NCBI RefSeq assembly: GCF_900520355.1
Contig: NZ_LS999521.1
Span: 2,046,001-2,110,000, forward strand
DNA: 64,000 nt
Reading direction: 5' to 3'
Source of the DNA: Acinetobacter calcoaceticus
Lineage (GTDB): Bacteria > Pseudomonadota > Gammaproteobacteria > Pseudomonadales > Moraxellaceae
A program made the translations under genes and the position numbers. The notes below the pieces were generated by a model, which was not told the DNA's origin, did not search any database, and saw nothing but the letters and a program-made list of their open reading frames with translations. Positions 8,511 to 16,907 of the stretch are shown in pieces. How positions within the stretch are numbered: position 1 is the first letter of the stretch; each line of letters opens with the position of its first letter.

Positions 8511-9191
8511 ATGAGTAAGATGTTACATATAGATACTAGCGTGCGAGCTGCAATTAACCCCAATCCAAATCATAATTCTATTTCAAAAAATATTGCCAGC
8601 CGATTGGTCAATTCATGGAAAAATAAAAGGCCTATGGATGAATATATTTATCGTGATGTGGGAATGAATCCGCCCCCATTTATTACTCAAGACTGGATTG
8701 ATGCTGTCTTCACACCTGAAAATAAAAGAACTAAAGCTCAATGCGATGTCTTATCAATATCAGATCAGTTAATAGCGGAAGTTTCGAGTTCAGATATCAT
8801 TTTAATTTCTTCTCCTATGTACAATTACGGTATGCCAGCTCAACTAAAAGCATGGTTTGACCAAATTATTCGGATTAATAAAATATTTGATTTTGACCTT
8901 GCTCGAGGAGACTTTCCTTTACAACCTCTTTTATCTGGAAAAATTTTAATCATTATCACATCTAGTGGAGAGTTTGGATTTGAGAAAGATGGCATTCGTA
9001 AGAACATGAATCATCTTGTACCTCACCTGCGTACGCTCAGCAAATATTTAGGCGTAGAGAAAATTTATGAAATTGCTTCAGAATATCAAGAGTTTGGAGA
9101 TGAACGACATATAAATTCATTAGAAAATGCTTTTCAAAAAGCTGAAGAACTTGTAGCCGAACTTGCTGGTTCATTCACAAAAAATCCGTAG
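8511..9191 (+). CDS. FMN-dependent NADH:quinone reductase / azoreductase family
   Basis: Flavodoxin-like fold protein of about 226 residues in the AzoR/NQO family, which reduces quinones or azo compounds with NAD(P)H and FMN. The N-terminal MLHIDTSVR (FMN phosphate loop in AzoR), the central SSPMYNYGMPAQLKAWFDQ and ITSSGEFG are characteristic. A start at 8499 is possible, but the ATG at 8511 has GGA spaced 8 bases upstream and gives the usual N-terminus. It is divergent from the LysR gene, suggesting inducible detoxification of an electrophile or quinone; the substrate is not deducible. Confidence 0.87.
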   Translation: MSKMLHIDTSVRAAINPNPNHNSISKNIASRLVNSWKNKRPMDEYIYRDVGMNPPPFITQDWIDAVFTPENKRTKAQCDVLSISDQLIAEVSSSDIILISSPMYNYGMPAQLKAWFDQIIRINKIFDFDLARGDFPLQPLLSGKILIIITSSGEFGFEKDGIRKNMNHLVPHLRTLSKYLGVEKIYEIASEYQEFGDERHINSLENAFQKAEELVAELAGSFTKNP

Positions 9192-9263
9192 AATATTAAT
9201 AGTTAATTTTTAAAATTTAATAACCTACTGACATTTTAACTGGGCTATATCATTAAAAAATAA

Positions 9264-9289
9264 AAAGCCGACCCAATTGGGTCGGCTTT
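9264..9289. terminator. Perfect 26-bp palindromic terminator
   Basis: AAAGCCGACCCAA and its exact complement TTGGGTCGGCTTT abut, giving a GC-rich stem with A runs on the left and T-rich sequence on the right. It follows the azoreductase gene and could act in both directions. Confidence 0.82.
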
Positions 9290-9603
9290 CTTATTTCTGC
9301 ACTGAAACAAACTTATAGTTATATATTATTCATATTGAAATTGTTTTTCTTGCCTTCAAGAATATACAGACCTGTATGTTTAATCAATTGAATTTTTCTC
9401 ATTGAATCGGTTAATTTAATTCATTATCACTTTTACAAATTAAAACTTCTTCAATTCATCACTTTACTAGCTTTTAAAATAAGTTAATTATTTACTATAA
9501 CTAATATAATTATTCATTTTATTAACTATTAAAGTTAAATATCTATTATTCTAGATAAAAACTACTCAATTTAAAATTTAAGGCATTCAAATCTTCATAA
9601 TCA

Positions 9604-9635
9604 AAAAAAGCCCATCACGAAGATGAGCCTTTTAA
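9604..9635 (-). terminator. Terminator after rnd
   Basis: On the minus strand AAGGCTCATC and GATGGGCTTT pair (with wobble pairs) around a 5-base loop and run into seven T residues, about 20 bp after the rnd stop. Confidence 0.75.
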
Positions 9636-9655
9636 ATTTTAACCATCAAATCATT

Positions 9656-10780
9656 TTAAATTGATAGACTTTCTTTTTCTTCTTGAAATAAATGAATTAA
9701 CGGTTGAGTTAATAGCTCATAACGCCAACCCAAAAGATAATCAGGTAAATCTTGTTCATCCCCTTGAGAAAGAACATGTTGATGAATTGCATTTAGCCAT
9801 TTTTTTCTAAGTAATACTTCTTTAGGAATAGAAGTTTCACTTATTGCGTGGGCAAGTACCACATCCATTTTATGTAAAGTTTCTTGAGATGTTACTTTAA
9901 AAGGTTTAGCAATTCTTGTTGGCCATTCACTTTCACTCGGTAAATCTTTCAGTAATTCTAGAATTGTTTTTCCATATTCACGAACTACATTTGGGCGAAT
10001 ATCTTTAACTTGCGAGAGTTGAAAATTATTACGTGGATTCTTTTCAACCATATCAATCATGGTTGAGTTTCTAAGAATAAAACTGCGTGGTTGATTGGTC
10101 GCTTTAACAATGTATTCACGCCATTCACTTAAATTTTGCAATTGCATCAATTGACGGCGCGAATGACGATAATTACCAACATCGGCATAGAGTAATTCTG
10201 TAGGCGTTTCACTAATAATTTCTTTAGTTAAACTACTACAATCTTCAAGAACATAGTCATAAAGCCCTTTCTGCTTAAGTTGTTCTTGAATATGATGAGC
10301 TAACTTCATTATATATAGAACATCATTGGCTGCATAACAGAGTTGCTGAGGCGATAAAGGCCGAGCCAACCAATCAGATCTTGTTTGATCTTTTTCAATG
10401 TCAATGTCGAGACAAAGCTTTAAAGCACCTTGGTAACTCACTTGTAGCCCATGGCCTAAGAAAGAAAGACCGACTTGAGTATCAAACACATTAAGCAGAT
10501 CTTCTTGATCAGCGTAATGGTAGATTAAATCGATGTCTTCCCCACATGCATGAAAAATATTTTGCTGTGCGACAAATATTTTTTTCCAAAACTGACTTAG
10601 ATCTAATGAAACACCATCCAACAGATAGACATTGCCATTTACATTGACTTGGCATACCCCAAGTTTAGGCCAGAGTGTGTCAACCTTAATAAATTCTGTA
10701 TCAAGTCCATATATTGAACATTGATCCATTTTTTGAAGAACATCAACCAATTCGGTTTGCTGTTGGATAAACTGAAACAT
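9656..10780 (-). CDS. rnd: Ribonuclease D
   Basis: 3'-5' exoribonuclease for tRNA and stable RNA 3'-end maturation. It has 374 residues. The DEDD nuclease domain comes first: YGLDTEF carries the first acidic pair, HACGEDIDLI the second Asp, and the DEDDy tyrosine and Asp are in QLCYAANDV. HRDC-type helical domains follow (about 205-370). It is usually cotranscribed with ycgL in relatives, but here it has its own terminator and the next minus-strand gene is the unrelated LysR regulator. Confidence 0.93.
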   Translation of the reverse strand: MFQFIQQQTELVDVLQKMDQCSIYGLDTEFIKVDTLWPKLGVCQVNVNGNVYLLDGVSLDLSQFWKKIFVAQQNIFHACGEDIDLIYHYADQEDLLNVFDTQVGLSFLGHGLQVSYQGALKLCLDIDIEKDQTRSDWLARPLSPQQLCYAANDVLYIMKLAHHIQEQLKQKGLYDYVLEDCSSLTKEIISETPTELLYADVGNYRHSRRQLMQLQNLSEWREYIVKATNQPRSFILRNSTMIDMVEKNPRNNFQLSQVKDIRPNVVREYGKTILELLKDLPSESEWPTRIAKPFKVTSQETLHKMDVVLAHAISETSIPKEVLLRKKWLNAIHQHVLSQGDEQDLPDYLLGWRYELLTQPLIHLFQEEKESLSI

Positions 10781-11108
10781 GCTTTCTCAAGTAAATGCAA
10801 AGAGTGCTAAGAACTCTGGTATATATAACATAGAAGTAGGAAATTACCACTTAAACCTTTATGAATACTCTATTTTTGAACAATTCTTCGCAAATAGATA
10901 ATTTTTTGATCTTTTATTTATGCTTTTAAAGTTAACTCCAAATATTCATTGTTTAAAATCGCTAAGATCTTTTTCATTCTTATGTGCTTTCATATTTTAT
11001 TTAAACGATTTTTTCTAATTAAAGCCAACATAATATTTGTCTTTAATAGCTAAATTAATAAACTTAATTCAATTTTATATAGCATCAAAGAAATAAGCAT
11101 CGGAATGC
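10781..11108. other. Intergenic stretch without a gene
   Basis: About 330 bp of AT-rich DNA between rnd (promoter side) and the end of recR. It presumably holds the rnd promoter. A short inverted repeat, AAGCATcggAATGCTT near 11096-11110 at the recR end, looks like a weak terminator. Nothing else is recognised. Confidence 0.5.
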
Positions 11109-11705
11109 TTATTTCATTCTCATGCGGTTGTGAACTGCCTGACTTAAAGTATGGCTATCAACATATTCAAGTTCACCACCTTGCGGTACGCCTTGAGCAA
11201 TACGCGTCATTTGTATAGGTAAGTGCTTAGTCGCCTCTACCAAATAATGAGCGGTCGCCTGCCCCTCTACAGTCGCATTCGTGGCCAAAATCACTTCTTC
11301 AATAGTGCCTTGACTTAAACGCTGAATCAGATAAGGAACACCAATTTCTTCTGGGCCAATACCATCTAAAGGAGAAAGATGCCCACCTAAAACATGGTAT
11401 TTACCACGAAAACTACCACTTTGCTCAATCGCCATTACATCTGCTGGTGATTCAACTACACACAATAGTTGGTCTTCCCGCTCAGTTGAGGCACAAATAT
11501 CACAAATTTCATTTTCAGTTAGAGAATGGCAAACGCTGCACTCATGAATATAACTTGAAGCCTCATGTAAAGCATGAGCTAATGCAAACGCACCTTCTCG
11601 ATTTTTCATCAAAAGATGTAATGCCATACGTTGAGCCGACTTCGGACCAACGCTAGGCAATATACGTAAAGCTTGAACGAGTTGTTCAAATCTATCACTA
11701 AACAC
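11109..11705 (-). CDS. recR: Recombination mediator RecR
   Basis: Component of the RecFOR pathway that loads RecA on gapped DNA. The 198 residues show the N-terminal helix-hairpin-helix (LPSVGPKSAQRMALHLL), the four-cysteine zinc site (CSVC and CDIC at about 56-74) and the Toprim domain (CVVESPADVMAIEQSGSF). It follows ybaB by 9 bp in the standard ybaB-recR order. dnaX, often upstream of ybaB in other bacteria, is not here. Confidence 0.96.
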   Translation of the reverse strand: MFSDRFEQLVQALRILPSVGPKSAQRMALHLLMKNREGAFALAHALHEASSYIHECSVCHSLTENEICDICASTEREDQLLCVVESPADVMAIEQSGSFRGKYHVLGGHLSPLDGIGPEEIGVPYLIQRLSQGTIEEVILATNATVEGQATAHYLVEATKHLPIQMTRIAQGVPQGGELEYVDSHTLSQAVHNRMRMK

Positions 11706-11714
11706 AGAACTTCC

Positions 11715-12044
11715 TTAGAACATGCCCGCTAAGCCAGGTGGCAAGCCCATACCAGAATTTGCTTTTTGCATTTTTTCTTCTGAAATAATTTCTGCTTGAC
11801 GCACAGCATCATTTACCGCTGCAGCAATCAAATCTTCAATCATATCTGGTTCATCTTGAAGGAGTTCAGGATTAATTTCGATACGTTTTACAAGATAGCG
11901 ACCATTCATGGTTACTTTAACCAAACCACCACCAGCTTCTGCTTGGACTTCAGTTTGGGCAAGCTCTTCTTTCGCCTTTTTTATATTTGTTTCCATATCT
12001 TTTTGCATGCGCTGCGCTTGCTGCATGAGCATATTGATATTCAT
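11715..12044 (-). CDS. ybaB: Nucleoid-associated protein YbaB/EbfC
   Basis: Small DNA-binding dimer of about 109 residues with the conserved N-terminal helix [14 protein letters not shown], the central [17 protein letters not shown] strand region and the C-terminal [10 protein letters not shown] tail. The ATG at 12042-12044 is preferred over the longer reading to 12068 because the family starts with MNxxxLMxQAQ. It is directly upstream of recR. Confidence 0.94.
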   Translation of the reverse strand: MNINMLMQQAQRMQKDMETNIKKAKEELAQTEVQAEAGGGLVKVTMNGRYLVKRIEINPELLQDEPDMIEDLIAAAVNDAVRQAEIISEEKMQKANSGMGLPPGLAGMF

Positions 12045-12325
12045 AACTTTACTCCGTATCTCTATCAAATCTTTAAAGTATTATTCGTTATTTGGTAATA
12101 CTTTATAAAAACTCAATCTCATTGAACCAACCCATGTGATTAAAATCCATACAGATTAGTGCATTGAACTCAAATTAATCCGTAATTCTGACACAATAGA
12201 CTAATGTTTTCTATCAGTATCTCTAGCTCTATTCGACGTAGCTACATGAGAAGCGTGGTTAAACTTAGGTACATTTCATAAATAGCTAAATTTTAAACAT
12301 TAAAGTCTTATAAAAATTTAGGTCA

Positions 12326-12559
12326 CTATTGAGAGGCCTGTAATCCTTTATCAATTGTTTTATATTCACTTAAAGGAACTTTTTTAAACGAGGTATTTGC
12401 TTGTTGAATAGATTTATCAGCTTCTTGTACCGACTTCTCTGCATTGTTAATCAATAAGGTTGTTTCATTCGCTGGGTTCTGATTCGGTTTGGTCAGTAAT
12501 TTGTATCCCACCACCCCGATTACCCCCACCACGACAACGATAGCAATTGGCTTAAGCAT
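12326..12559 (-). CDS. Small single-pass membrane protein, unknown
   Basis: About 77 residues: one strongly hydrophobic segment (IAIVVVVGVIGVVGYKLL) followed by a polar, glutamine/serine/lysine-rich helical tail with EKSVQEADKSIQQANTS. The ATG at 12557-12559 is chosen; a GTG four codons upstream is an alternative. The topology is probably N-in with a periplasmic tail. No family is recognised, and it stands alone between ybaB and metZ. Confidence 0.65.
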   Translation of the reverse strand: MLKPIAIVVVVGVIGVVGYKLLTKPNQNPANETTLLINNAEKSVQEADKSIQQANTSFKKVPLSEYKTIDKGLQASQ

Positions 12560-12686
12560 TTTAAAACTCACATTTTTTTTAATTAAATTTAAAGTCTTTA
12601 TACCCTGTGCCCTTACCTCTCATTTAAACAAAAATGTAGGCTTTTTATTGCAATTCTGAAATTTGAGTAACATTTAAATATAAAAA

Positions 12687-12708
12687 ACCATCTCGATTAA
12701 AGAGATGG
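12687..12708 (-). terminator. Terminator after metZ
   Basis: CCATCTC / GAGATGG arms (12688-12694, 12702-12708) with a 7-base loop, followed on the minus strand by a T run. It lies about 45 bp beyond the metZ stop. Confidence 0.75.
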
Positions 12709-12733
12709 CTTCATGAACAAAATAACCAAAGAG

Positions 12734-12755
12734 AATTATTTCGATCGAAATAATT
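12734..12755. repeat. Perfect 22-bp palindrome over the metZ stop codon
   Basis: AATTATTTCGA followed immediately by its exact complement TCGAAATAATT. It overlaps the stop codon of metZ and precedes the terminator hairpin by about 25 bp. It has no loop, so in DNA it is a symmetric site rather than an ordinary terminator. Confidence 0.7.
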
Positions 12756-13941
12756 AGATTAAATCTAGACCACGTGAGATATCACGGATAATGTCGTTAA
12801 TATCTTCCAAACCTACCGATACACGTATTAAACCCTCTTGGATGCCCGCCGCGGCTTTAGCTTCGGCAGAAAGTTTGCCATGTGTAGTCGTTGCAGGATG
12901 TGTAATTGTTGACTTCACGTCGCCCAAGTTACCGGTAATAGAAATAAACTTGGTATTATCGATGACTTTCCAAGCACCTTCACGCTCGCCTTTAACCACG
13001 AAAGAAACAATCCCGCCAAAACCATTTTGCTGTTTAGCAGCAAGTTCATAACCTTCTTGATTTGGCAAACCAGCGTAGTAAACTTTTTCTACTTTTTCAT
13101 GAGTAGATAACCATTCTGCAAGAATTTGAGCACTTTCACAGTGTGCTTTCATACGCAAACGTAAAGTCTCTAAGCCTTTTAAGAAAATCCATGCATTAAA
13201 TGGACTCATTGATGGCCCAAGCGTACGAACAACACCGAAAACTTCTTCTAACAACTGATGATTACCGACAACAGCACCGCCTAACGCGCGTCCTTGACCA
13301 TCTAAATATTTAGTTGCCGAGTAAATAGCAAGATCTGCACCAAATTTTAATGGTTGCTGCAAAACAGGCGTACAGAAACTGTTATCAACTGCAAGTAATG
13401 CACCATTCGCATGGGCAATATCTGCAAGCGCCTGAATATCTGCGATCTCAGCTAGAGGGTTAGATGGTGACTCAACAAATAAAAGTTTAGTCTCTGGACG
13501 TACTGCGTTTTTCCATCCATCCAAATCACACAAATCAACAAATGTAATATCTACACCAAACTTGGCAATATATTTTTCAAACAATGCAACAACTGAACCA
13601 AAAACTGCTCTTGAGCAAATGACATGATCACCCGCTTTTAGATACGCCATAGCAACTGCCAAAATTGCACCCATTCCCGAGCTTGTCGCTACAGCTCGTT
13701 CAGCGCCATCTAAAGCTGCCAATCGTTTTTCGAACATGCCTACAGTCGGATTAGTAAAACGAGAATAGATATTTCCTTGAACCTGACCAGAAAATTTTGC
13801 TGCAGCTTCAGCTGCATTTTCATATACAAATGATGAAGTCAAAAAAATCGGTTCGCCATGTTCACCTTCAAAACTACGAGTATGTCCGGTACGAATGGCT
13901 AAGGTATCAAGTTGGTATTCTAAATCATCAGACTGGTTCAT
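12754..13941 (-). CDS. metZ: O-succinylhomoserine sulfhydrylase
   Basis: PLP enzyme of the Cys/Met metabolism family that makes homocysteine directly from O-succinylhomoserine and sulfide. It has about 395 residues from the ATG at 13939-13941, which has AAAGGCGA upstream; an ATG eight codons earlier lacks a ribosome binding site. The PLP lysine is in YSATKYLDGQGR. IYSRFTNPT, SSGMGAI and SITGNLGDVKS(T) fit MetZ better than MetB or MetC, but assignment within this family by eye is not absolute. Confidence 0.88.
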   Translation of the reverse strand: MNQSDDLEYQLDTLAIRTGHTRSFEGEHGEPIFLTSSFVYENAAEAAAKFSGQVQGNIYSRFTNPTVGMFEKRLAALDGAERAVATSSGMGAILAVAMAYLKAGDHVICSRAVFGSVVALFEKYIAKFGVDITFVDLCDLDGWKNAVRPETKLLFVESPSNPLAEIADIQALADIAHANGALLAVDNSFCTPVLQQPLKFGADLAIYSATKYLDGQGRALGGAVVGNHQLLEEVFGVVRTLGPSMSPFNAWIFLKGLETLRLRMKAHCESAQILAEWLSTHEKVEKVYYAGLPNQEGYELAAKQQNGFGGIVSFVVKGEREGAWKVIDNTKFISITGNLGDVKSTITHPATTTHGKLSAEAKAAAGIQEGLIRVSVGLEDINDIIRDISRGLDLI

Positions 13942-14076
13942 TAAATGTTCGCCTTTACTGGTCATGTACTAAAAACTATCATCATTTTGAGTGTCTAAGG
14001 TATTTAAGGTCAAGGTAAACCTTAAAATTATCGCTTAGACTTTATTCAATCTTTAGTAAATAGTTGGTAAAGCAAG

Positions 14077-15162
14077 ATGAAACGCTTAAAGTCCCTTGTC
14101 TCTGAACAAAGTCAAATGAAGCATCTTTCTGCCCGACTATTTCACCCAAAAACATTGGTTCTATCACAAAGCACTCCCTATGAAGTCATTGGCGAGTTCA
14201 ATCAAACCCGTATTCGCTATTACGCAGCAACACAGAAAAGATTTAAAGAGCCTTTAGTATTTGTGGCCCCACTCGCCATTAATATGGCGATATATGATTT
14301 ATATCCTTACCGTTCTTTAATTAAATATTTCCAAAATGCTGGTTTCGATGTCTATTTGGTCGATTGGGGCCGTTTAAAATTTAAAGATAGACATCTTAAT
14401 TTTTTATCTTTTATTGAAGATTTTATTCCTAAAGCTATAGAGCTCATCCGAACACACTCAAAAAGTGAGCAAATCTCACTCCATGGATGGAGTATGGCTG
14501 GCATATTTGTGACTTTATATACTGCTCTTAACCAACCTAATTACATTAAAAACCTGATTGTTCTTGGTAGTCCAATAGATAGTTATGCATCTGGCCATAT
14601 TGGAAAGCTCTACCAGACCATGAATCACTTTATTGGTCGCAATAAAAAAATTCAGGACCGTATTTATTCTGGATTGCCAAAACGCCTTATTCATAGTCCC
14701 GGAATTTTAAATTCATTAGGCTTCAAAATTCTTGATCCTAAAGGTTGGTTTGATGGTCATATGCAATTGCTAAAAAATCTTGGTGACCTACAATTTGTAC
14801 AAGAGCATGCAACCTTAAGTAATTTTTTAAATAACATGATTGATTACCCTGGAGGGATTAATCAGGACATGTTATTTAATGTCTGGCTACAAAATCCGTT
14901 AAAACAAGGCGTTATTCAGTTAAAAGATAAGAAAATCGAATTAAAAAATATAGATTGCTCTCTCTTAGTTGGTGCGGGTCGTAGTGATCAGTTGGTAACT
15001 GCTGAAGCTGCTTCTCCATTAAGTCAATTGACAAGCAGTCAAGATGTCACGTTTACTCTCATCCCGGGCGGTCATTTAGGCCTAATGTCGAGTCAGGCAA
15101 GTGCTCTGGAGTTCTGGCCAAAACTGGCAAAATGGCTGACCGAACGTTCAACACAAATTTAA
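14077..15162 (+). CDS. PhaC-like alpha/beta hydrolase
   Basis: A 361-residue alpha/beta-hydrolase most like class III polyhydroxyalkanoate synthases (PhaC) in its overall pattern: VAPLAINMAIYDLYPYRSLIKYF, YLVDWGR and the C-terminal GGHLGLM. The nucleophile elbow reads HGWSMAG with serine (S139), whereas true PHA synthases have cysteine in GxCxG. The acid is probably the Asp in GRSDQLV and the base the His in GGHLG. It may be a hydrolase or acyltransferase and not a polymerase. No phaA, phaB or phaJ lies beside it; a phasin is encoded 34 kb away. Confidence 0.8.
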   Translation: MKRLKSLVSEQSQMKHLSARLFHPKTLVLSQSTPYEVIGEFNQTRIRYYAATQKRFKEPLVFVAPLAINMAIYDLYPYRSLIKYFQNAGFDVYLVDWGRLKFKDRHLNFLSFIEDFIPKAIELIRTHSKSEQISLHGWSMAGIFVTLYTALNQPNYIKNLIVLGSPIDSYASGHIGKLYQTMNHFIGRNKKIQDRIYSGLPKRLIHSPGILNSLGFKILDPKGWFDGHMQLLKNLGDLQFVQEHATLSNFLNNMIDYPGGINQDMLFNVWLQNPLKQGVIQLKDKKIELKNIDCSLLVGAGRSDQLVTAEAASPLSQLTSSQDVTFTLIPGGHLGLMSSQASALEFWPKLAKWLTERSTQI

Positions 15163-15322
15163 GGATAAGGTCATAAGTCAATCTGCTGCATGTATTAGTT
15201 TGGGTCCTAACTATTGAAAATTTATAAGGCATTGCTAGATGCAAGTAAATTAGACTAAAAAAGCAACCGCTCCCATAAACAAAAAGCCTTATAGAACCCT
15301 TCACATAAATTAAATATAAAAA

Positions 15323-15348
15323 AAGCCCATTTCAATTTTAGAAATGGG
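15323..15348. terminator. Terminator-like hairpin
   Basis: AGCCCATTTC / GAAATGGGCT arms with a short AT-rich loop and an A run on the left, about 160 bp after the PhaC-like gene. It could terminate that gene, or on the minus strand an antisense transcript. Confidence 0.6.
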
Positions 15349-15483
15349 CTACAAAAACTATCAAACGCAGCAATTAAGGACAATATAATAGAAGCTAAAA
15401 CATGTAAAATCAATACATCTTTCAGTTGAATTGTAATCTAAGATTAATTTGAGCTTATTTATATTTTAGATATCAAAAGAAAA

Positions 15484-15513
15484 AGCCCATTTTCGTCTAA
15501 ATTAAAATGGGCC
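15484..15513. terminator. Second terminator-like hairpin
   Basis: GCCCATTTT / AAAATGGGC arms, near-identical in stem sequence to the hairpin about 160 bp to the left, again with an A run on its left. The orientation suggests minus-strand termination (T run on minus). Confidence 0.55.
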
Positions 15514-15534
15514 CAGTGAATTCCACTTAATCCT

Positions 15535-15572
15535 AAAATACAAAATGTGATAATTATCACGCTTTGTATTTT
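15535..15572. repeat. Near-perfect 38-bp palindrome
   Basis: Outer arms AAAATACAAA / TTTGTATTTT and a perfect 14-bp inner palindrome GTGATAATTATCAC, separated by two mismatched positions on each side. It has no loop. It looks like a strong symmetrical protein-binding site or cruciform, more than a normal terminator. Confidence 0.7.
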
Positions 15573-15952
15573 TATAATGTCATTGATATATTTCTTTTTC
15601 ATTGACCTCATTTCCAACTTAAGCCGTCTATTTAGCAAATAAAAAAGCTATAAAATCTTATTTTTCCCTATAATTTTTTATATGTTCTCCCCCGAATTAG
15701 GAGCATATTTTTCTATCACCAATAAGAGTTAGAATGAATTAAATGAAAATCAAATTCTGGAAATATATATAAAATTTAGCTTAAGTTTATGTTTTTATTT
15801 GATTTTTATAAATTATTGATATCTAAAGTTTTTATTTATTTTGTAAACAATTTATCAACCAAAATGACACTTGAGTAATTAATAGTCATTGAAATATTGG
15901 TAATAAACCTTATATTGAGTACAGGTTCATACCTTTAATTGAGGAAACGCTC

Positions 15953-16222
15953 ATGAATAAATTTATGGTTGCAGTCTTTACTGGCATGGTGAGCATTGCT
16001 GGTTTAAACGTTCAAGCTGCAACGCCTGAGCAAGAATGTCAGAAATTGCAAGACGATTATAATTTGATTTATGCATCAAAAGGCTTTTGTTTTAAAGATC
16101 CTGATGCTAAAGAAAAATATGGTAATGAAAACTGTCATACGACAAAACCAAAGTTTTCTGACAAAGAGCAACAACGTCTTGATGCGATTAAAGAGCGTCA
16201 GAAAGAATTGAAATGTAAATAA
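15953..16222 (+). CDS. Small secreted protein, 89 aa
   Basis: Predicted periplasmic protein: signal peptide MNKFMVAVFTGMVSIAGLNVQA with cleavage likely after VQA, then a mature part of about 67 residues with four cysteines (ECQKL, FCFKD, NCHTT, LKCK) that could form two disulfides, and a basic helical C-terminus. GAGGAAA before the ATG is a good ribosome binding site. It lies 18 bp ahead of the HIT gene on the same strand, so the two may be cotranscribed. No function is known to me. Confidence 0.75.
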   Translation: MNKFMVAVFTGMVSIAGLNVQAATPEQECQKLQDDYNLIYASKGFCFKDPDAKEKYGNENCHTTKPKFSDKEQQRLDAIKERQKELKCK

Positions 16223-16240
16223 TTTTTAAAGGAATAATAC

Positions 16241-16654
16241 ATGGCATACGATGATCAAAATATCTTCGCAAAAATTTTACGCAATGAACTTCCAGCGATA
16301 AAAATCTATGAAGATGATCAAGTTCTAGCTTTTATGGATATTATGCCTCAAGCCGATGGTCATACATTAGTTATTCCAAAAACACCTGCTGTAACGCTGC
16401 TTGATTTACCCCCAGAAGCAGCCGCTTATACCATACAAATTGTTCAGAAAATTGCGAAAGCAATGGAAAAAGCCCTCAATTTAGAAGGTATTGTCTTAAT
16501 GCAACTTTCTGGAGCAGCGGCAGGCCAAACTGTTCCGCATGTTCATTTTCACCTTATTCCTACAAATGTGCATCAACTTGGACGCCATGCTGTAGAGTTA
16601 GGTGACCAAGAAAAAATCAAAGGATTAGCTGAGAAAATTAAAGCAGCTCTTTGA
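16241..16654 (+). CDS. HIT family nucleotide hydrolase (HINT-like)
   Basis: A 137-residue histidine-triad protein; relatives hydrolyse AMP-linked substrates such as phosphoramidates or adenylated tRNA-synthetase by-products. The triad motif reads HVHFHLIP (about residues 107-114) with preceding GAAAGQTVPH, and IFAKILRNELPAIKIYEDD is the typical HIT N-terminus. The ribosome binding site AAAGGAATAA precedes the ATG, and a terminator follows closely. The exact substrate is unknown. Confidence 0.92.
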   Translation: MAYDDQNIFAKILRNELPAIKIYEDDQVLAFMDIMPQADGHTLVIPKTPAVTLLDLPPEAAAYTIQIVQKIAKAMEKALNLEGIVLMQLSGAAAGQTVPHVHFHLIPTNVHQLGRHAVELGDQEKIKGLAEKIKAAL

Positions 16655-16667
16655 TTTTTAATTCATT

Positions 16668-16695
16668 AAAGCGGAGTTTTGACTCCGCTTTTTTT
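16668..16695 (+). terminator. Terminator after the HIT gene
   Basis: AAAGCGGAGT / ACTCCGCTTT arms (10 bp) with a TTTG loop and a following T run, 14 bp after the stop codon. Confidence 0.92.
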
Positions 16696-16842
16696 CGTCT
16701 AAAAATTATAAAAATTAAAATAATTAATATATTTCTAAATTTTAACCGTCATAAAACTGTCATTTATTTTTCACGCCCCTGTCACAAAGTTTGCCGATAC
16801 TGCTTAGCAAGTTGGTGAGCTTTTGTAACTTTTTGTACATAA

Positions 16843-16867
16843 GTCAACTACAAAATAAATAGTTAAC
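16843..16867. promoter_or_regulatory. Inverted repeat upstream of the porin
   Basis: GTCAACTA and TAGTTAAC (7 of 8 complementary) separated by 9 bases, about 40 bp before the porin start. It may be an operator or part of the leader; no regulator can be named. Confidence 0.35.
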
Positions 16868-16907
16868 TAGGCATACGCCATTTTTAAATACTTTTGGAGA
16901 AATCTCA

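Larger units (their letters stand above)
9192..9655. other. Intergenic stretch without a gene
   Basis: About 460 bp of AT-rich DNA between the azoreductase and rnd, whose stop codons converge. It contains the perfect terminator palindrome at 9264-9289 and the rnd terminator near 9605-9635. No credible reading frame or RNA gene was seen in between. Confidence 0.6.
15163..15952. other. 790-bp gene-free stretch rich in hairpins
   Basis: No protein-like frame was found on either strand. It holds two similar terminator-type hairpins (15323-15348 and 15484-15513) and a near-perfect 38-bp palindrome (15535-15572). The right half is very AT-rich and includes the promoter region of the secreted 89-aa protein. 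A small RNA is possible but not shown. Confidence 0.6.
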
